DNA of 64,000 bases from Microbulbifer sp. Q7 (GTDB lineage Bacteria > Pseudomonadota > Gammaproteobacteria > Pseudomonadales > Cellvibrionaceae): NCBI RefSeq assembly GCF_001639145.1, contig NZ_LROY01000001.1, positions 1,180,501 to 1,244,500 of the forward strand, written 5' to 3'. A model generated the notes under the pieces. That model was given only the letters and a program-made list of their open reading frames with translations. It had not been told where the DNA came from and searched no databases. This document shows, piece after piece, positions 27,184-37,142 of the stretch. The stretch's first letter is position 1; the number at the start of each line of letters is the position of its first letter. The position numbers were made by a program, and so were the translations under genes.

Positions 27184-28290
27184 ATGACCCAGGAATCACC
27201 TCTTATCGTCGAGCGTCAGGGCCCCATCGGTAAACTGACGCTCAATCTGCCAAAAGCCCTGAACGCACTTAATCTGGACATGATTGACCGGATGGCAGCC
27301 CAGCTGGATGTGTGGGAATCTGATGACAGTGTTGCCTGCATCTGGATCGAAGGTGCCGGCGGCAAGGCCCTGTGTGCCGGTGGTGATGTGGTGGCACTGT
27401 ACAAGGCATCAGGAAGTTACGGTGAGCAGGGTGCGAGCCAGTTTGTGCAGGACTTCTTCACCCGCGAGTATCGCCTCGACTACCGCATTCATACCTATCC
27501 GAAGCCCATTGTGGTGTGGGGCAGCGGCATTGTTATGGGGGGCGGCATCGGGATCATGAGTGGTGCCAGCCATCGCATTGTTACCGAGACCACCCGTATG
27601 GCCATGCCGGAAATCACCATCGGCCTGTTCCCGGACGTGGGGGGTAGCTGGTTCCTGAATCGCATGCCCGGCCGTACCGGTCTGTTTCTCGGCCTTACCG
27701 GTGCGCAGTTCAATGGCACCGATGCGCTCTACTGCGGCATGGCGGATCGCTTGCTGCCGAGCGAGGCCAGGGGGGCGCTGCTCGATCGGCTGGCAGAGCA
27801 ACCTTTTGCTGACAATGGCCCGGAGAACCATACACTGGTCAGCCGCGCCGTGCAGTCGCTGGAACTGACTGCAGCGGAGCAGCCGGCGCCCAATCTGCGC
27901 ACGCATTACGATGCGATCCAGCAACTCACCGATGCTCCCACCCTGCCAGAAGTCTACCGGGATATCGTCAATTACAGCGGTGAAGACCCCTGGCTGCAGC
28001 GCGCCGCCAAAACACTCAAGGCTGGTTGCCCGCTGACGGCCTGGATTGTGTGGGAGCAATTGCGTCGCGGCAAACACCTGTCGCTGGCACAGGTGCTGCA
28101 GATGGAACTGGCACTGGCCATGAATATGTGCAGCAATGGGCAGGTAAAAGAAGGGGTGCGTGCCCTGTTGATCGACAAGGATCGCAACCCGCAGTGGCAG
28201 CCTGCGCGGATCGAAGACGTCACCCTGGAGCAGGTAGAGGCGTGCTTTCACGCGCCGTGGGACGGAGAGCATCCCCTGGCGGATTTGTAA
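27184..28290 (+). CDS. 3-hydroxyisobutyryl-CoA hydrolase / enoyl-CoA hydratase family
   Basis: Crotonase-fold enzyme of valine catabolism that releases 3-hydroxyisobutyrate from its CoA ester. The 368-residue length and motifs (GPIGKLTLNLPKALNALNLDM; GKALCAGGDVVALY; WGSGIVMGGGIGIMSGASHR; MPEITIGLFPDVGGSWFLNR) fit HIBCH rather than the shorter enoyl-CoA hydratases. The next gene, mmsB, oxidises the product, which supports the call. ATG 27184 chosen; upstream extension would read through the palindromic repeat. Family members can instead be hydratases, so substrate is not proven. Confidence 0.88.
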   Translation: MTQESPLIVERQGPIGKLTLNLPKALNALNLDMIDRMAAQLDVWESDDSVACIWIEGAGGKALCAGGDVVALYKASGSYGEQGASQFVQDFFTREYRLDYRIHTYPKPIVVWGSGIVMGGGIGIMSGASHRIVTETTRMAMPEITIGLFPDVGGSWFLNRMPGRTGLFLGLTGAQFNGTDALYCGMADRLLPSEARGALLDRLAEQPFADNGPENHTLVSRAVQSLELTAAEQPAPNLRTHYDAIQQLTDAPTLPEVYRDIVNYSGEDPWLQRAAKTLKAGCPLTAWIVWEQLRRGKHLSLAQVLQMELALAMNMCSNGQVKEGVRALLIDKDRNPQWQPARIEDVTLEQVEACFHAPWDGEHPLADL

Positions 28291-28363
28291 ATTCGCCACT
28301 CTGGCAGAGCAGCGAGCTGAACAAGCAGCTGAATAAAAAGAATAAATCGATGGAGTTGAGAGC

Positions 28364-29272
28364 ATGAACCCGATTAAGAATATTGCCTTTATTGGCCTCG
28401 GTAATATGGGTGGCCCCATGGCTGCGAACCTGGTCCGGCAGGGTTTTAACGTTACCGCCTTCGACCTGTCCGCGCCCATGCTGGAGAAGGCGGTAGCGAA
28501 CGGTTGCCAAAAGGCGGACAGCGCCCATGAGGCTATCGAAGGTACGGATGCGGTAGTGTCCATGTTGCCCAGCGGCGAAGCGGTGCGCTCTTTGTACCTC
28601 GGGGTGCATGGTTTGCTGCAGGGGATGAATGCGGAAACCCTGCTGATTGACTGCTCTACCATTGCCGCCAACGATGCACGCCAGTTGATCGCCGCTGCCG
28701 GCGAGCGCGGCATTGCTGCGCTGGACGCACCGGTTTCCGGTGGCACGGCAGCGGCGACAGCGGGTACGCTGTCATTTATGTGTGGCGGTGATGAAAACGC
28801 CATCGCCTGCGCGCGTCCGGTGCTGGAAGCCATGGGTGCGAATGTTTTTCACGCGGGCCCTGCCGGCAGCGGTCAGGTGGCGAAAATCTGCAACAACATG
28901 CTGCTGGCCATTCAAATGATCGGCACCGCCGAGGCGTTGCAGCTGGGGGTGGATAACGGCCTTGATCCGGCGGTGCTGTCCGACATCATGCGGGCCAGCT
29001 CCGGTGGTAACTGGTCGCTGGAGAAATACAATCCTTATCCCGGCGTGATGGAGAATGTCCCCGCCGCGCGTAACTATGAGGGCGGTTTTTCGGTGGGTTT
29101 GATGCTGAAAGACCTGGGGCTCGCCATGGATACGGCGGCAGGCAGCGCGTCCTCGACGCCGCTCGGTGCACTCGCCAAAAATCTTTACCAGCTGCACGGT
29201 GGCGATCCCATCAACCAGGTACTGGACTTTTCTTCCATTCAAAACCTGTTTCGTCGCCCGGTGGGGGACTGA
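28364..29272 (+). CDS. mmsB: 3-hydroxyisobutyrate dehydrogenase MmsB
   Basis: NAD-dependent oxidation of 3-hydroxyisobutyrate to methylmalonate semialdehyde in valine breakdown. The 302-residue protein has the Rossmann motif GLGNMGGPMAANL, substrate-binding DAPVSGGTAAATAGTLSFM and the catalytic-Lys region GSGQVAKICNNMLLA. AGAGCATG start with GTTGAGAG upstream. It forms a two-gene unit with the HIBCH gene 73 bases upstream. Confidence 0.93.
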   Translation: MNPIKNIAFIGLGNMGGPMAANLVRQGFNVTAFDLSAPMLEKAVANGCQKADSAHEAIEGTDAVVSMLPSGEAVRSLYLGVHGLLQGMNAETLLIDCSTIAANDARQLIAAAGERGIAALDAPVSGGTAAATAGTLSFMCGGDENAIACARPVLEAMGANVFHAGPAGSGQVAKICNNMLLAIQMIGTAEALQLGVDNGLDPAVLSDIMRASSGGNWSLEKYNPYPGVMENVPAARNYEGGFSVGLMLKDLGLAMDTAAGSASSTPLGALAKNLYQLHGGDPINQVLDFSSIQNLFRRPVGD

Positions 29273-29301
29273 TAGAAAAATCAGCGCGGCGTCCTGTGCG
29301 A

Positions 29302-29315
29302 TTGATTTGAATCAA
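29302..29315. promoter_or_regulatory. FNR/Anr box upstream of ompW
   Basis: TTGATTTGAATCAA is a perfect match to TTGAT-N4-ATCAA. Its centre (29308.5) predicts, for a class II promoter at -41.5, a start near 29350, and GTTACC at 29335-29340 is in -10 position. Expect activation under oxygen limitation by the Fnr homologue encoded at 31797-32522. Confidence 0.85.
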
Positions 29316-29429
29316 AGGGCGCGTGTGCCCAATCGTTACCCTGTGCCCGTCTCAAAGAAGCGCCACACCAATAACGCTAAACAGCGTGCCGGCGAGACGG
29401 AAGCATAGATAAATGATTGGGAGATCATC

Positions 29430-30119
29430 ATGAAAAAAATGGTGCTTGGCACTGCTCTGGCCGCCTGTATTTCCGGTTCCGCTTTTGCCTATGACGGCGG
29501 TGATTTTATTTTCCGCAGTGGCGCAATTACCGTGAGCCCGGAGGTGAGTTCCAGTGCACTGTCTTTGGGGGGTGCCACCCTGGAAGGGACGGCCGCGGGC
29601 GTTGACGACGGCACGGCACTGAGCCTGATCGGCACCTATATGTTGCGCGATCACTGGGGAGTGGAAGTGATTGCAGCCACGCCGTTTAGCCATGACCTGA
29701 AGGTGTCCGGCCTGGGCGAAACCTTCGACCTGGGGGAAACCCGTCACCTGCCGCCTACCGTGGTGCTGCAGTACTACCCGTTGCAGGCCTCTTCCCGTGT
29801 GCAGCCTTACGTGGGGCTGGGCCTGAATTACACGGTCTTCTTTGAGGAAAAGGTCAGCCGCGAGGCCAATGATATTTTTGCCTCCCTCGGCGCAACCGGC
29901 GACGCTTCGGTAACCCTGAAGAATTCCTCTGGCATTGCTGCCGAAGCCGGTGTCGATGTCGCGTTTGGCGCGGATCAGCGCTGGTTACTGAACCTGTCGG
30001 TGTGGTGGATGGATATCGATACCGAGGCCACGGTGGACGTGCCGGGTGTCGGCACCATCAGCGCCGCCGTTGAGCTGGATCCGCTGGTCTACAGCGCAGG
30101 GTTTGGCTACCGCTTCTAA
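29430..30119 (+). CDS. ompW: OmpW-family outer-membrane protein
   Basis: An eight-stranded outer-membrane barrel thought to pass small hydrophobic compounds. The 229-residue protein has a signal peptide (MKKMVLGTALAACISGSAFA) and OmpW signatures: DFIFRSGAITVSPE at the mature N-terminus, MLRDHWGVEVIAATPFSHDL, HLPPTVVLQYYP and the terminal YSAGFGYRF. It contains a longer insertion after LPPT...VGLGLNYTVFF, which is usual for the family. The perfect FNR box upstream agrees with oxygen-responsive control of ompW in enterobacteria. Confidence 0.93.
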   Translation: MKKMVLGTALAACISGSAFAYDGGDFIFRSGAITVSPEVSSSALSLGGATLEGTAAGVDDGTALSLIGTYMLRDHWGVEVIAATPFSHDLKVSGLGETFDLGETRHLPPTVVLQYYPLQASSRVQPYVGLGLNYTVFFEEKVSREANDIFASLGATGDASVTLKNSSGIAAEAGVDVAFGADQRWLLNLSVWWMDIDTEATVDVPGVGTISAAVELDPLVYSAGFGYRF

Positions 30120-30184
30120 CCGTTTCTCCTGCACGCCTGTGGCTCACGGTAATGCCGTTGAGCGACAGGCTAAGCCCCCGGCAA

Positions 30185-30198
30185 TTGACCTAAATCAA
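30185..30198. promoter_or_regulatory. FNR/Anr box upstream of hemN
   Basis: TTGACCTAAATCAA differs from the FNR consensus by one base. With the box at -41.5 the start falls near 30233, and TACCTT at 30221-30226 is a well-placed -10 element. Confidence 0.8.
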
Positions 30199-30276
30199 GT
30201 GTCGGGGGTGGCCGCCTCGGTACCTTACGCGGCAGTACGAAGCACAATCGCTTCCCCGCACAAGTAAGGACAAGAG

Positions 30277-31725
30277 GTGCCTCCTCCGATGGTCGATCAA
30301 AGCGACTCCGCAGTTTCCGACATCAGCACGCCACGCGGCGCGGGCGACCAATCCACTGCGCCCCTTTCCACGGAACTGCTGTCCCGCTATGCGGGGCCCT
30401 GTCCACGTTACACCTCTTATCCCACCGCTGACCGCTTTGTCGCGATGCAGGGAGACGACGGCACGGCAAAGCCCTGGCATGCACTCAAGGACGTGGAAAC
30501 GCTGTCACTGTATGTGCACATCCCGTTTTGTCGTTCGCTGTGTTACTTCTGCGCCTGCAACAAGATCATCACCCGGCAATACGGCCTGGCCTCCAGTTAT
30601 CTCGACAATGTACTGAAAGAGGCCCAGTGGTACCGCGACCGGGTCGCGCGGGCGCCGGTGGTACAGCTGCACCTGGGGGGCGGCACACCGACCTTCCTGA
30701 ACGACGGCGACCTGCGACGCCTGATGGAGGGCCTGGGGGAAATTTTTGACCTGCGCATTGGCGACGATGTGGAGTACAGCATCGAGGCCGATCCGCGCAC
30801 GCTGGAAATCGAAACTTTGGATACCCTGCGGGAGCTGGGCTTCAATCGCCTGAGCCTGGGCATTCAGGATTTTAATCCGGACGTTCAGCGGGCAATCAAT
30901 CGCATCTGCAGTGTGGAGCAGGTGCGGGCGCTGACCGAAGGCGCGCGCGCGCGCGGGTTCAGCTCTATTTCCTACGACCTGATTTACGGCCTGCCGGGGC
31001 AGGATGTGGCGAGCCTGGAAAAGACGGTCGACGCCGTGCTCGACCTGGCGCCGGATCGCATTGCCCTGTATCACTACGCCCATCTGCCCCATCGCTTCAA
31101 GGCACAGCGTCTGATCGACAGCGACCTGATGCCCCCGCCGGCCGAAAAAATTGCCATGCAGCTCGCGGCCAGCCGCCGACTCACGGACGCCGGCTACGTC
31201 TTTCTGGGGATGGATCACTTTGCGCGCCCGGATGATGCGCTCGCGACTGCTGCCACAGAAGGGCGCCTCGCGCGCAACTTCCAGGGTTATACACTGATGC
31301 CGGCGGATGCGCTGGTCGGTCTGGGGGCCTCGGCCATCAGTTACAGCCGCGATGGTTACTGGCAGAACCACCACAGTCTCAAAGAGTACGCCGGCGCAAT
31401 CAACGCACGCGGCGAAGCCATCTGTCGCGGCTGGCAGCTGAGCGAAGATGACCGCCTGCGCCAGTGGTTGATCATGGAGTTGATGTGCCACCTGCGCCTC
31501 GACAAGCGGGCGTTGGAACAGCGCACAGGGTTGCCGTTTGCCGACGGGTTTGCCCCGGAACTGGCGCGCCTGCAGCCCATGTTTGACGACGGATTGCTGG
31601 GGCAGACCGAGAGTGACCTTTTCGTCACCGAGCGCGGACGCTGGTTCCTGCGCAATGCCGCCGCGGCCTTTGATACCTATCTGCACGGCACCGAGCCGTC
31701 AGCCCTTTACTCGCGGGTGCTTTAG
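30277..31725 (+). CDS. hemN: Oxygen-independent coproporphyrinogen III oxidase HemN
   Basis: Radical-SAM enzyme of anaerobic haem synthesis: two oxidative decarboxylations to protoporphyrinogen IX. The 482-residue protein has the cluster motif CRSLCYFCAC (CxxxCxxC), LGGGTPTFL, SIEADPRTL, RLSLGIQDF and the C-terminal HemN domain. GTG 30277 has AAGGA 7 bases upstream; ATG 30289 is an alternative four codons later. The N-terminus is about 30 residues longer than the E. coli protein before YAGPCPRYTSYPTADRF. FNR box upstream fits anaerobic induction. Confidence 0.95.
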   Translation: MPPPMVDQSDSAVSDISTPRGAGDQSTAPLSTELLSRYAGPCPRYTSYPTADRFVAMQGDDGTAKPWHALKDVETLSLYVHIPFCRSLCYFCACNKIITRQYGLASSYLDNVLKEAQWYRDRVARAPVVQLHLGGGTPTFLNDGDLRRLMEGLGEIFDLRIGDDVEYSIEADPRTLEIETLDTLRELGFNRLSLGIQDFNPDVQRAINRICSVEQVRALTEGARARGFSSISYDLIYGLPGQDVASLEKTVDAVLDLAPDRIALYHYAHLPHRFKAQRLIDSDLMPPPAEKIAMQLAASRRLTDAGYVFLGMDHFARPDDALATAATEGRLARNFQGYTLMPADALVGLGASAISYSRDGYWQNHHSLKEYAGAINARGEAICRGWQLSEDDRLRQWLIMELMCHLRLDKRALEQRTGLPFADGFAPELARLQPMFDDGLLGQTESDLFVTERGRWFLRNAAAAFDTYLHGTEPSALYSRVL

Positions 31726-31796
31726 ACGTCGGGAATCGATACAATTCCGCAATAGCAAACCAGATATATGCGCCGTGTGGCGAAAACGGTACTTCG

Positions 31797-32522
31797 ATGA
31801 AAGAAAATTCGACAGCGGTCAGTTGCGGCAGTTGCTCCGTGCGCCGGCTGTGCCTGCCTGTTGGCCTGAGCGATGACGATATCGCCCGCCTGGAGCAGGT
31901 GACGCGCAAGAAACGGGTGGTCAGGGCCGGCGAAACCCTGTTTCGTGCCGGTGACCCCTTTGCCAGCCTGTACGCGATTCGTTCGGGCAGTTTCAAGTCG
32001 GCGGTGATTGGTGCGGACGGCGATACCCAGGTCACGCATTTTGCGTTGCCCGGGGAGTTGCTGGGTCTGGACGCTTATAGCGGCGGTTCACATCCCGGGT
32101 TTGCGGAAGCACTGGAAGACAGCAGTGTGTGCGTATTGCCCTTCACCCAGCTGGAGGCACTCGCGCAGCAGGTGCCGGCGCTACAAAAGCAGATTTACAG
32201 CATCTTTTCCGAAGAACTGAAGCAGGAGAACGAAGCCCTGCTGTTACTGGGCAAGCGCTCGGCGGACAGTCGGCTCGCGGCGCTGCTGGTGAATATCTCC
32301 AGCCGCTACTCCCGCCGTGGCTATTCCGCGAGCGAATTTGTGTTGTCCATGCCGCGCATGGATATTGCCAACTACCTGGGGTTGACTGCAGAAACCGTCA
32401 GCCGACTCATTTCCCGCTTTCAGAAGCAGGGGCTGATCCAGGTGCAGGGGCGCTCGGTGACCATTCTGGATTTCATCGCTCTGAGCGAACTCGCCGGCAC
32501 CCACTGCAGTTACGAAAACTAA
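31797..32522 (+). CDS. fnr: FNR/Anr-type oxygen-sensing transcription regulator
   Basis: CRP-family activator with an oxygen-labile [4Fe-4S] cluster. The 241-residue protein has the N-terminal cysteines in SCGSCSVRRLC (CxxC-x5-C) plus the fourth ligand in SSVCVLPF, a cyclic-nucleotide-type sensor domain (LFRAGDPFASLYAIRSGSFKS), the dimer helix and a C-terminal HTH whose recognition helix TAETVSRLISRF has the FNR-type E..SR contacts. It sits amid genes with matching FNR boxes. The gene starts 71 bases after hemN; its own upstream region shows no clear FNR box. Confidence 0.95.
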   Translation: MKENSTAVSCGSCSVRRLCLPVGLSDDDIARLEQVTRKKRVVRAGETLFRAGDPFASLYAIRSGSFKSAVIGADGDTQVTHFALPGELLGLDAYSGGSHPGFAEALEDSSVCVLPFTQLEALAQQVPALQKQIYSIFSEELKQENEALLLLGKRSADSRLAALLVNISSRYSRRGYSASEFVLSMPRMDIANYLGLTAETVSRLISRFQKQGLIQVQGRSVTILDFIALSELAGTHCSYEN

Positions 32523-32528
32523 TCCCCT

Positions 32529-32552
32529 ACACCGCCGCTTGTGCGGCGGTGT
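32529..32552. terminator. Hairpin between fnr and the hemerythrin gene
   Basis: ACACCGCCGC pairs perfectly with GCGGCGGTGT around TTGT (10 bp). It lies between convergent genes and has no long T-run on either side, so it may end both transcripts weakly or stabilise their 3' ends. Confidence 0.6.
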
Positions 32553-32563
32553 CCTCTGCTCGG

Positions 32564-33121
32564 CTATGCGGCAGTGTCTTCCGCCAGCGTCTCATACATC
32601 GCGTCGTACAGCCGCTTCACGCCGGCGTTGAAATGCACGCTCTGCTGTTCGCGCAGGCGATCCTGGATGGCATTCCACTCATCAATAGTCAGCAGGTCGG
32701 CGACCAGCGGGAACAGGATTTCGTTTTCACGCTGCAGGTGGCGGCGCTGCAAATCGATATATTCCCGCGCGGCGCCGAATAGCGCCTCTCGTTCCACGGC
32801 GGCATCGTTGGCCACGGCGTTAAACAGTTTGCTCATTTTGCGGGTGGCGGCCGCAATCTGGTGGTGTTCCTTGAGGGTCTTGTTGATCACATCGCGCACA
32901 TCGACGGGCTTGCCCAGCAAGTGCTCAAACACCAGGTCCTCGATCGGGTGGTGCCACTGGTCCGGATACACGGAAAAGTAATCCAGCGCCTCCAGAATCA
33001 TTCCCAACGTCGCCGGATCCCGTTCCTGTTTGGTCAGTTGCTCCAGCAAACCTTCAAATACTTCGAGAAGTCGCTGCATATGTTTGTGGTCGCAGCAAAG
33101 CTGACGGTAGATGCTGTGCAT
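32564..33121 (-). CDS. Hemerythrin-like protein
   Basis: A 185-residue four-helix hemerythrin/HHE protein that binds a di-iron centre. The spaced ligands are visible: DHKHMQRLLEVF, YPDQWHHPIEDLVFEHLL (H...HP.E), LKEHHQIAAATRKM and HLQRENEILFPLVADLL. Such proteins bind O2 or NO or help iron-sulfur repair. GGAGG lies 7 bases before the ATG. The FNR-type box 67 bases upstream and the neighbouring hemN and fnr genes support a role in low-oxygen physiology. Confidence 0.9.
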   Translation of the reverse strand: MHSIYRQLCCDHKHMQRLLEVFEGLLEQLTKQERDPATLGMILEALDYFSVYPDQWHHPIEDLVFEHLLGKPVDVRDVINKTLKEHHQIAAATRKMSKLFNAVANDAAVEREALFGAAREYIDLQRRHLQRENEILFPLVADLLTIDEWNAIQDRLREQQSVHFNAGVKRLYDAMYETLAEDTAA

Positions 33122-33187
33122 GTTTTGCCTCCATGTCTTAACCCGGGTGCCAGTCGTAACATTGTTATCGGAACGGGAAAATGTCGG

Positions 33188-33201
33188 TTGATCTGGGTCA
33201 A
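33188..33201. promoter_or_regulatory. FNR/Anr-type box upstream of the hemerythrin gene
   Basis: TTGATCTGGGTCAA keeps both half-sites with one change (GTCAA on the right). On the minus strand a -41.5 placement predicts a start near 33153, with AACAAT (33161-33166, minus) at -10. Confidence 0.7.
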
Positions 33202-33453
33202 GTGGTGGTCCGGTTGCTGGCGCCGTTTGCGCCGGGGCGATGGGGTAGCGAACGCTCGAACGGGGAGGCCGGAGAACTTGAAGCGCGTCGCCTATCTGCT
33301 TGAAATGGTTTCATGTGCACCCTTTGCACCGCGGGCATCCCCTTGGTGTACAATGCGCCGCTTTCTGGGGCGGGCCGGTCATATTTGGGTCGGAATTTGC
33401 CCTTGTCGAGATTATGCTTGCGCGATTCGCGCCTTATCATCCGAGGGAATACC
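33202..33453 (+). promoter_or_regulatory. Upstream region of glyA
   Basis: No gene is supported here: an in-frame extension of glyA to 33313 has no family counterpart. TGTACAAT (33347-33354) is a likely -10 region with TTGCAC (33324-33329) as a weak -35. The transcript would have a 5' leader of roughly 90 bases; I recognise no riboswitch in it. Confidence 0.4.
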
Positions 33454-34716
<1,263 letters not shown>

Positions 34717-34754
34717 TGGATCGCGGCAACGCTGCCGCGGCTAGTATTTGAGCG

Positions 34755-34785
34755 AAAAAGCGACTCCCCGGAGTCGCTTTTTTTG
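34755..34785 (+). terminator. Rho-independent terminator of glyA
   Basis: AAAAGCGACTCC pairs with GGAGTCGCTTTT across CC, followed by a run of T (to 34784). A strong textbook terminator 38 bases after the glyA stop. Confidence 0.92.
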
Positions 34786-35121
34786 TGCCTGTCTGATGTG
34801 TGCAGGCCACTCAGGCTTTCCTGTCTCTCCTGTTATTAGTGTCTGAGGCGTAGTGTGTTCGCTCCTTTGTCCCGATGGTCTCTAGATCAAAATTTCTTCT
34901 TTTGGTGCTTAATTGAATTTTTATTCGATTTTATGTGAAGTGGTATGTAGAATTACGCGCTCATATAGCAAATGTGAATAATGCGGTTGTCATCTATTTC
35001 GAACTGCGCGCGCCCGCTTTTTGCCCGCGTAGTGCAATGAGCGAACCGTGGACAACAACAAAACAAATCCACGGCCCTGCGGTATCTGGGTCGGAACACC
35101 ACTTGGCTGTAGGAGAACAAC
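34786..35121 (+). other. AT-rich gap upstream of the amine oxidase gene
   Basis: About 340 bases without a credible gene, markedly AT-richer (around 34880-34980) than the flanks. It presumably contains the promoter of the amine oxidase. TAGGAGAACAAC before 35122 is a strong ribosome site. I see no terminator, repeat or known regulatory motif. Confidence 0.4.
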
Positions 35122-36783
35122 ATGCGTAGCCGTAAATCCCTCTCCCCGCTTTCGAGCCTGATGCGACGCCTTGGGGCCGCTCAGGAGCTGTCCGAAAAGA
35201 CGGGTATCTCATCCGATGAAAGCCTCGACATTATCAATGAAGGCACGCGCCACGTCGGTGCGAATGCCTCCGAAGAAGGCCGTCGCCAGTTCCTGAAGCA
35301 GCTGGGTCTTGGCGCCGCGGCGCTGGGTACTGCTGGTGCCACCAGTACCTTTTCTGGCCCCGCGAAAGCAGATCCCAGCTCGGCCGCCGGGCGTGTGGCG
35401 GTCATCGGTGGTGGTGTCGCCGGCGTGCGCTGTGCACACCGACTGCAGCAGTACGGCATTGCGAGCAAGGTATTTGAAGGCAACACCCGTCTGGGCGGCC
35501 GTGTCAGCACCAACCGCAGTATTTTCGGTCGCCCGGTAGAGCGTGGCGGCGAGCTTATCTCTACCGAGCACACCTATACACGTAACCTGGCCAGCAACCT
35601 GGGCCTGGATGTGGAAGATGTGAACGGTAACGCGGTGCCCGGTGGCAACGAGCTCTACTACGTCAATGGCCAGCACTACACCGAGCACCAGCTGAACGCC
35701 GAGTGGCGCGATGTGTACCAGATCTTCAAACGCGCACAGCAGGACGCCCCCTGGGTACCGACCTACGAAAGCAACAATGCGATGCACCGCGAGCTGGATC
35801 ACATCGATGTGAATAGCTGGCTGGATTACGTCGGTATCGGTGCGAACTCCAACATGGGACAGGTGTTCCAGGCGGACATCGTGGCCGAATACGGCATTCA
35901 GCCGGAGGAGACCACCGCGCTGAACCTGATTTACCTGCTGGCCTGGAACCCGATCAACACCGCGCTGCCACTGGCGGGCACCGACGAACGCTTCCGGATT
36001 GCCGGTGGTAATGATCAGCTGGTCACCCGCATGGTCGAAGAGCTGCCAGAGGGCACCATTGAGACCGCGCGCAAGCTGGTTGCCATTCAGGGCAATCTCA
36101 ACGGCCCGTACAACCTGGTCTTCGAAGACGGCTACGAATACACCTGTGATCGCCTCGTACTGGCACTGCCGTTCTCTACCCTGAGAGATGTGGACATCGA
36201 CCCGCGTATTTACAATGGCTTCCGTCCGCAGAAACGTATGGCCATTGAGCGTATGGCGTTTGGTTCCAACGGCAAAATGGCCATGCAGTGCGCCTCCCGC
36301 CCGTGGACTCAGCCACAGGTGGTCAACGGTGAACTGTTTACCCCGAACGGTGTGACCTACGTTGGCCGCCCGGAGCTGTTCGACACCTGGGACTCCACAT
36401 CGGTGACCGGTGGTACCGATGGCATCCTGGTGAACTTCTTCGGTGGCGATTACGGCAAGCAGATCGGTAGCGACCAGCCCTTCGCGGCGCCCACCAGTGA
36501 CGACCTGAATCACTTCTTCGGCATTGTCGACAACGTATTCCCGGGCACCAGCAATGCGTTCACCGGTACCGCAATGCTGTCCAAGTGGTCTGCCAACCCG
36601 TGGTCCAAGGGTTCCTACTCCACCCAGACGTTCGGCGACTACACCGAGTGGTGGGGCTCTGCCGGCCTGCAGGAAGGCAATATCCACTTCTGCGGCGAGC
36701 ACACTGCGCTGGAAGCGTTCGGCTATATCGACGGCGCGATCAGCACCGCGGAGCGAGCCGCAAAGGAAATCCGTCAGGTCTGA
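35122..36783 (+). CDS. Tat-exported FAD-dependent amine oxidase
   Basis: A 553-residue flavin monoamine-oxidase-family enzyme. The dinucleotide-binding motif GRVAVIGGGVAGVRCAHRL is at ~90, followed by the GG motif LGGRVST and a C-terminal FAD segment (GNIHFCGEHTALEAFGYIDGA). Before it lies a twin-arginine signal (RRQFLKQLGLGAAALGTAGA, from ~54) ahead of an A-x-A cleavage site (PAKA). An N-terminal extension of about 53 residues in front of the RR motif is unusual; the strong AGGAG before 35122 and absence of a later start argue it is real. The next gene encodes a polyamine-type binding protein, so polyamines are plausible substrates (inference). Confidence 0.88.
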   Translation: MRSRKSLSPLSSLMRRLGAAQELSEKTGISSDESLDIINEGTRHVGANASEEGRRQFLKQLGLGAAALGTAGATSTFSGPAKADPSSAAGRVAVIGGGVAGVRCAHRLQQYGIASKVFEGNTRLGGRVSTNRSIFGRPVERGGELISTEHTYTRNLASNLGLDVEDVNGNAVPGGNELYYVNGQHYTEHQLNAEWRDVYQIFKRAQQDAPWVPTYESNNAMHRELDHIDVNSWLDYVGIGANSNMGQVFQADIVAEYGIQPEETTALNLIYLLAWNPINTALPLAGTDERFRIAGGNDQLVTRMVEELPEGTIETARKLVAIQGNLNGPYNLVFEDGYEYTCDRLVLALPFSTLRDVDIDPRIYNGFRPQKRMAIERMAFGSNGKMAMQCASRPWTQPQVVNGELFTPNGVTYVGRPELFDTWDSTSVTGGTDGILVNFFGGDYGKQIGSDQPFAAPTSDDLNHFFGIVDNVFPGTSNAFTGTAMLSKWSANPWSKGSYSTQTFGDYTEWWGSAGLQEGNIHFCGEHTALEAFGYIDGAISTAERAAKEIRQV

Positions 36784-37142
36784 TTCTGCCTGGCTGGCCC
36801 GGCGCCCGAGGAGGGCGCCGGGGATCTTCGAACCGCTGGTATTTCAGTACCACACGTTCACAAAAATGCCCCCGGGCTGTGAAATTGAGCCTGGATTCTG
36901 TTTTAATACGCGCCCTCGAAAATCGAATACAGGTTCCGGCCCCGCTCATTTTTATTCGGGCCTGAAGCTGGCAGTCGGTTTTCTCCAGCACCAAGGATGC
37001 GTTGCTCATCGATGGTTTGCGTCAGCGAACCGGCACTTTCGAGTCCAAGCGGTTTCAGGAATCGATGCTTTTGCCCGGGCGGGAATGCCCTGTGAAAGCG
37101 CAGAATACACCGTGCAGCCAGGCTGCAGATCGAGAGTAGATA
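36784..37142 (+). other. Gap between amine oxidase and polyamine-binding protein, with GC-rich hairpin
   Basis: CCCGGCGCCC (36798-36807) pairs perfectly with GGGCGCCGGG (36813-36822) right after the oxidase stop, but no T-run follows, so it may be a transcript-stabilising stem or weak terminator. The rest of the 359 bases shows no gene I can support. Confidence 0.5.
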
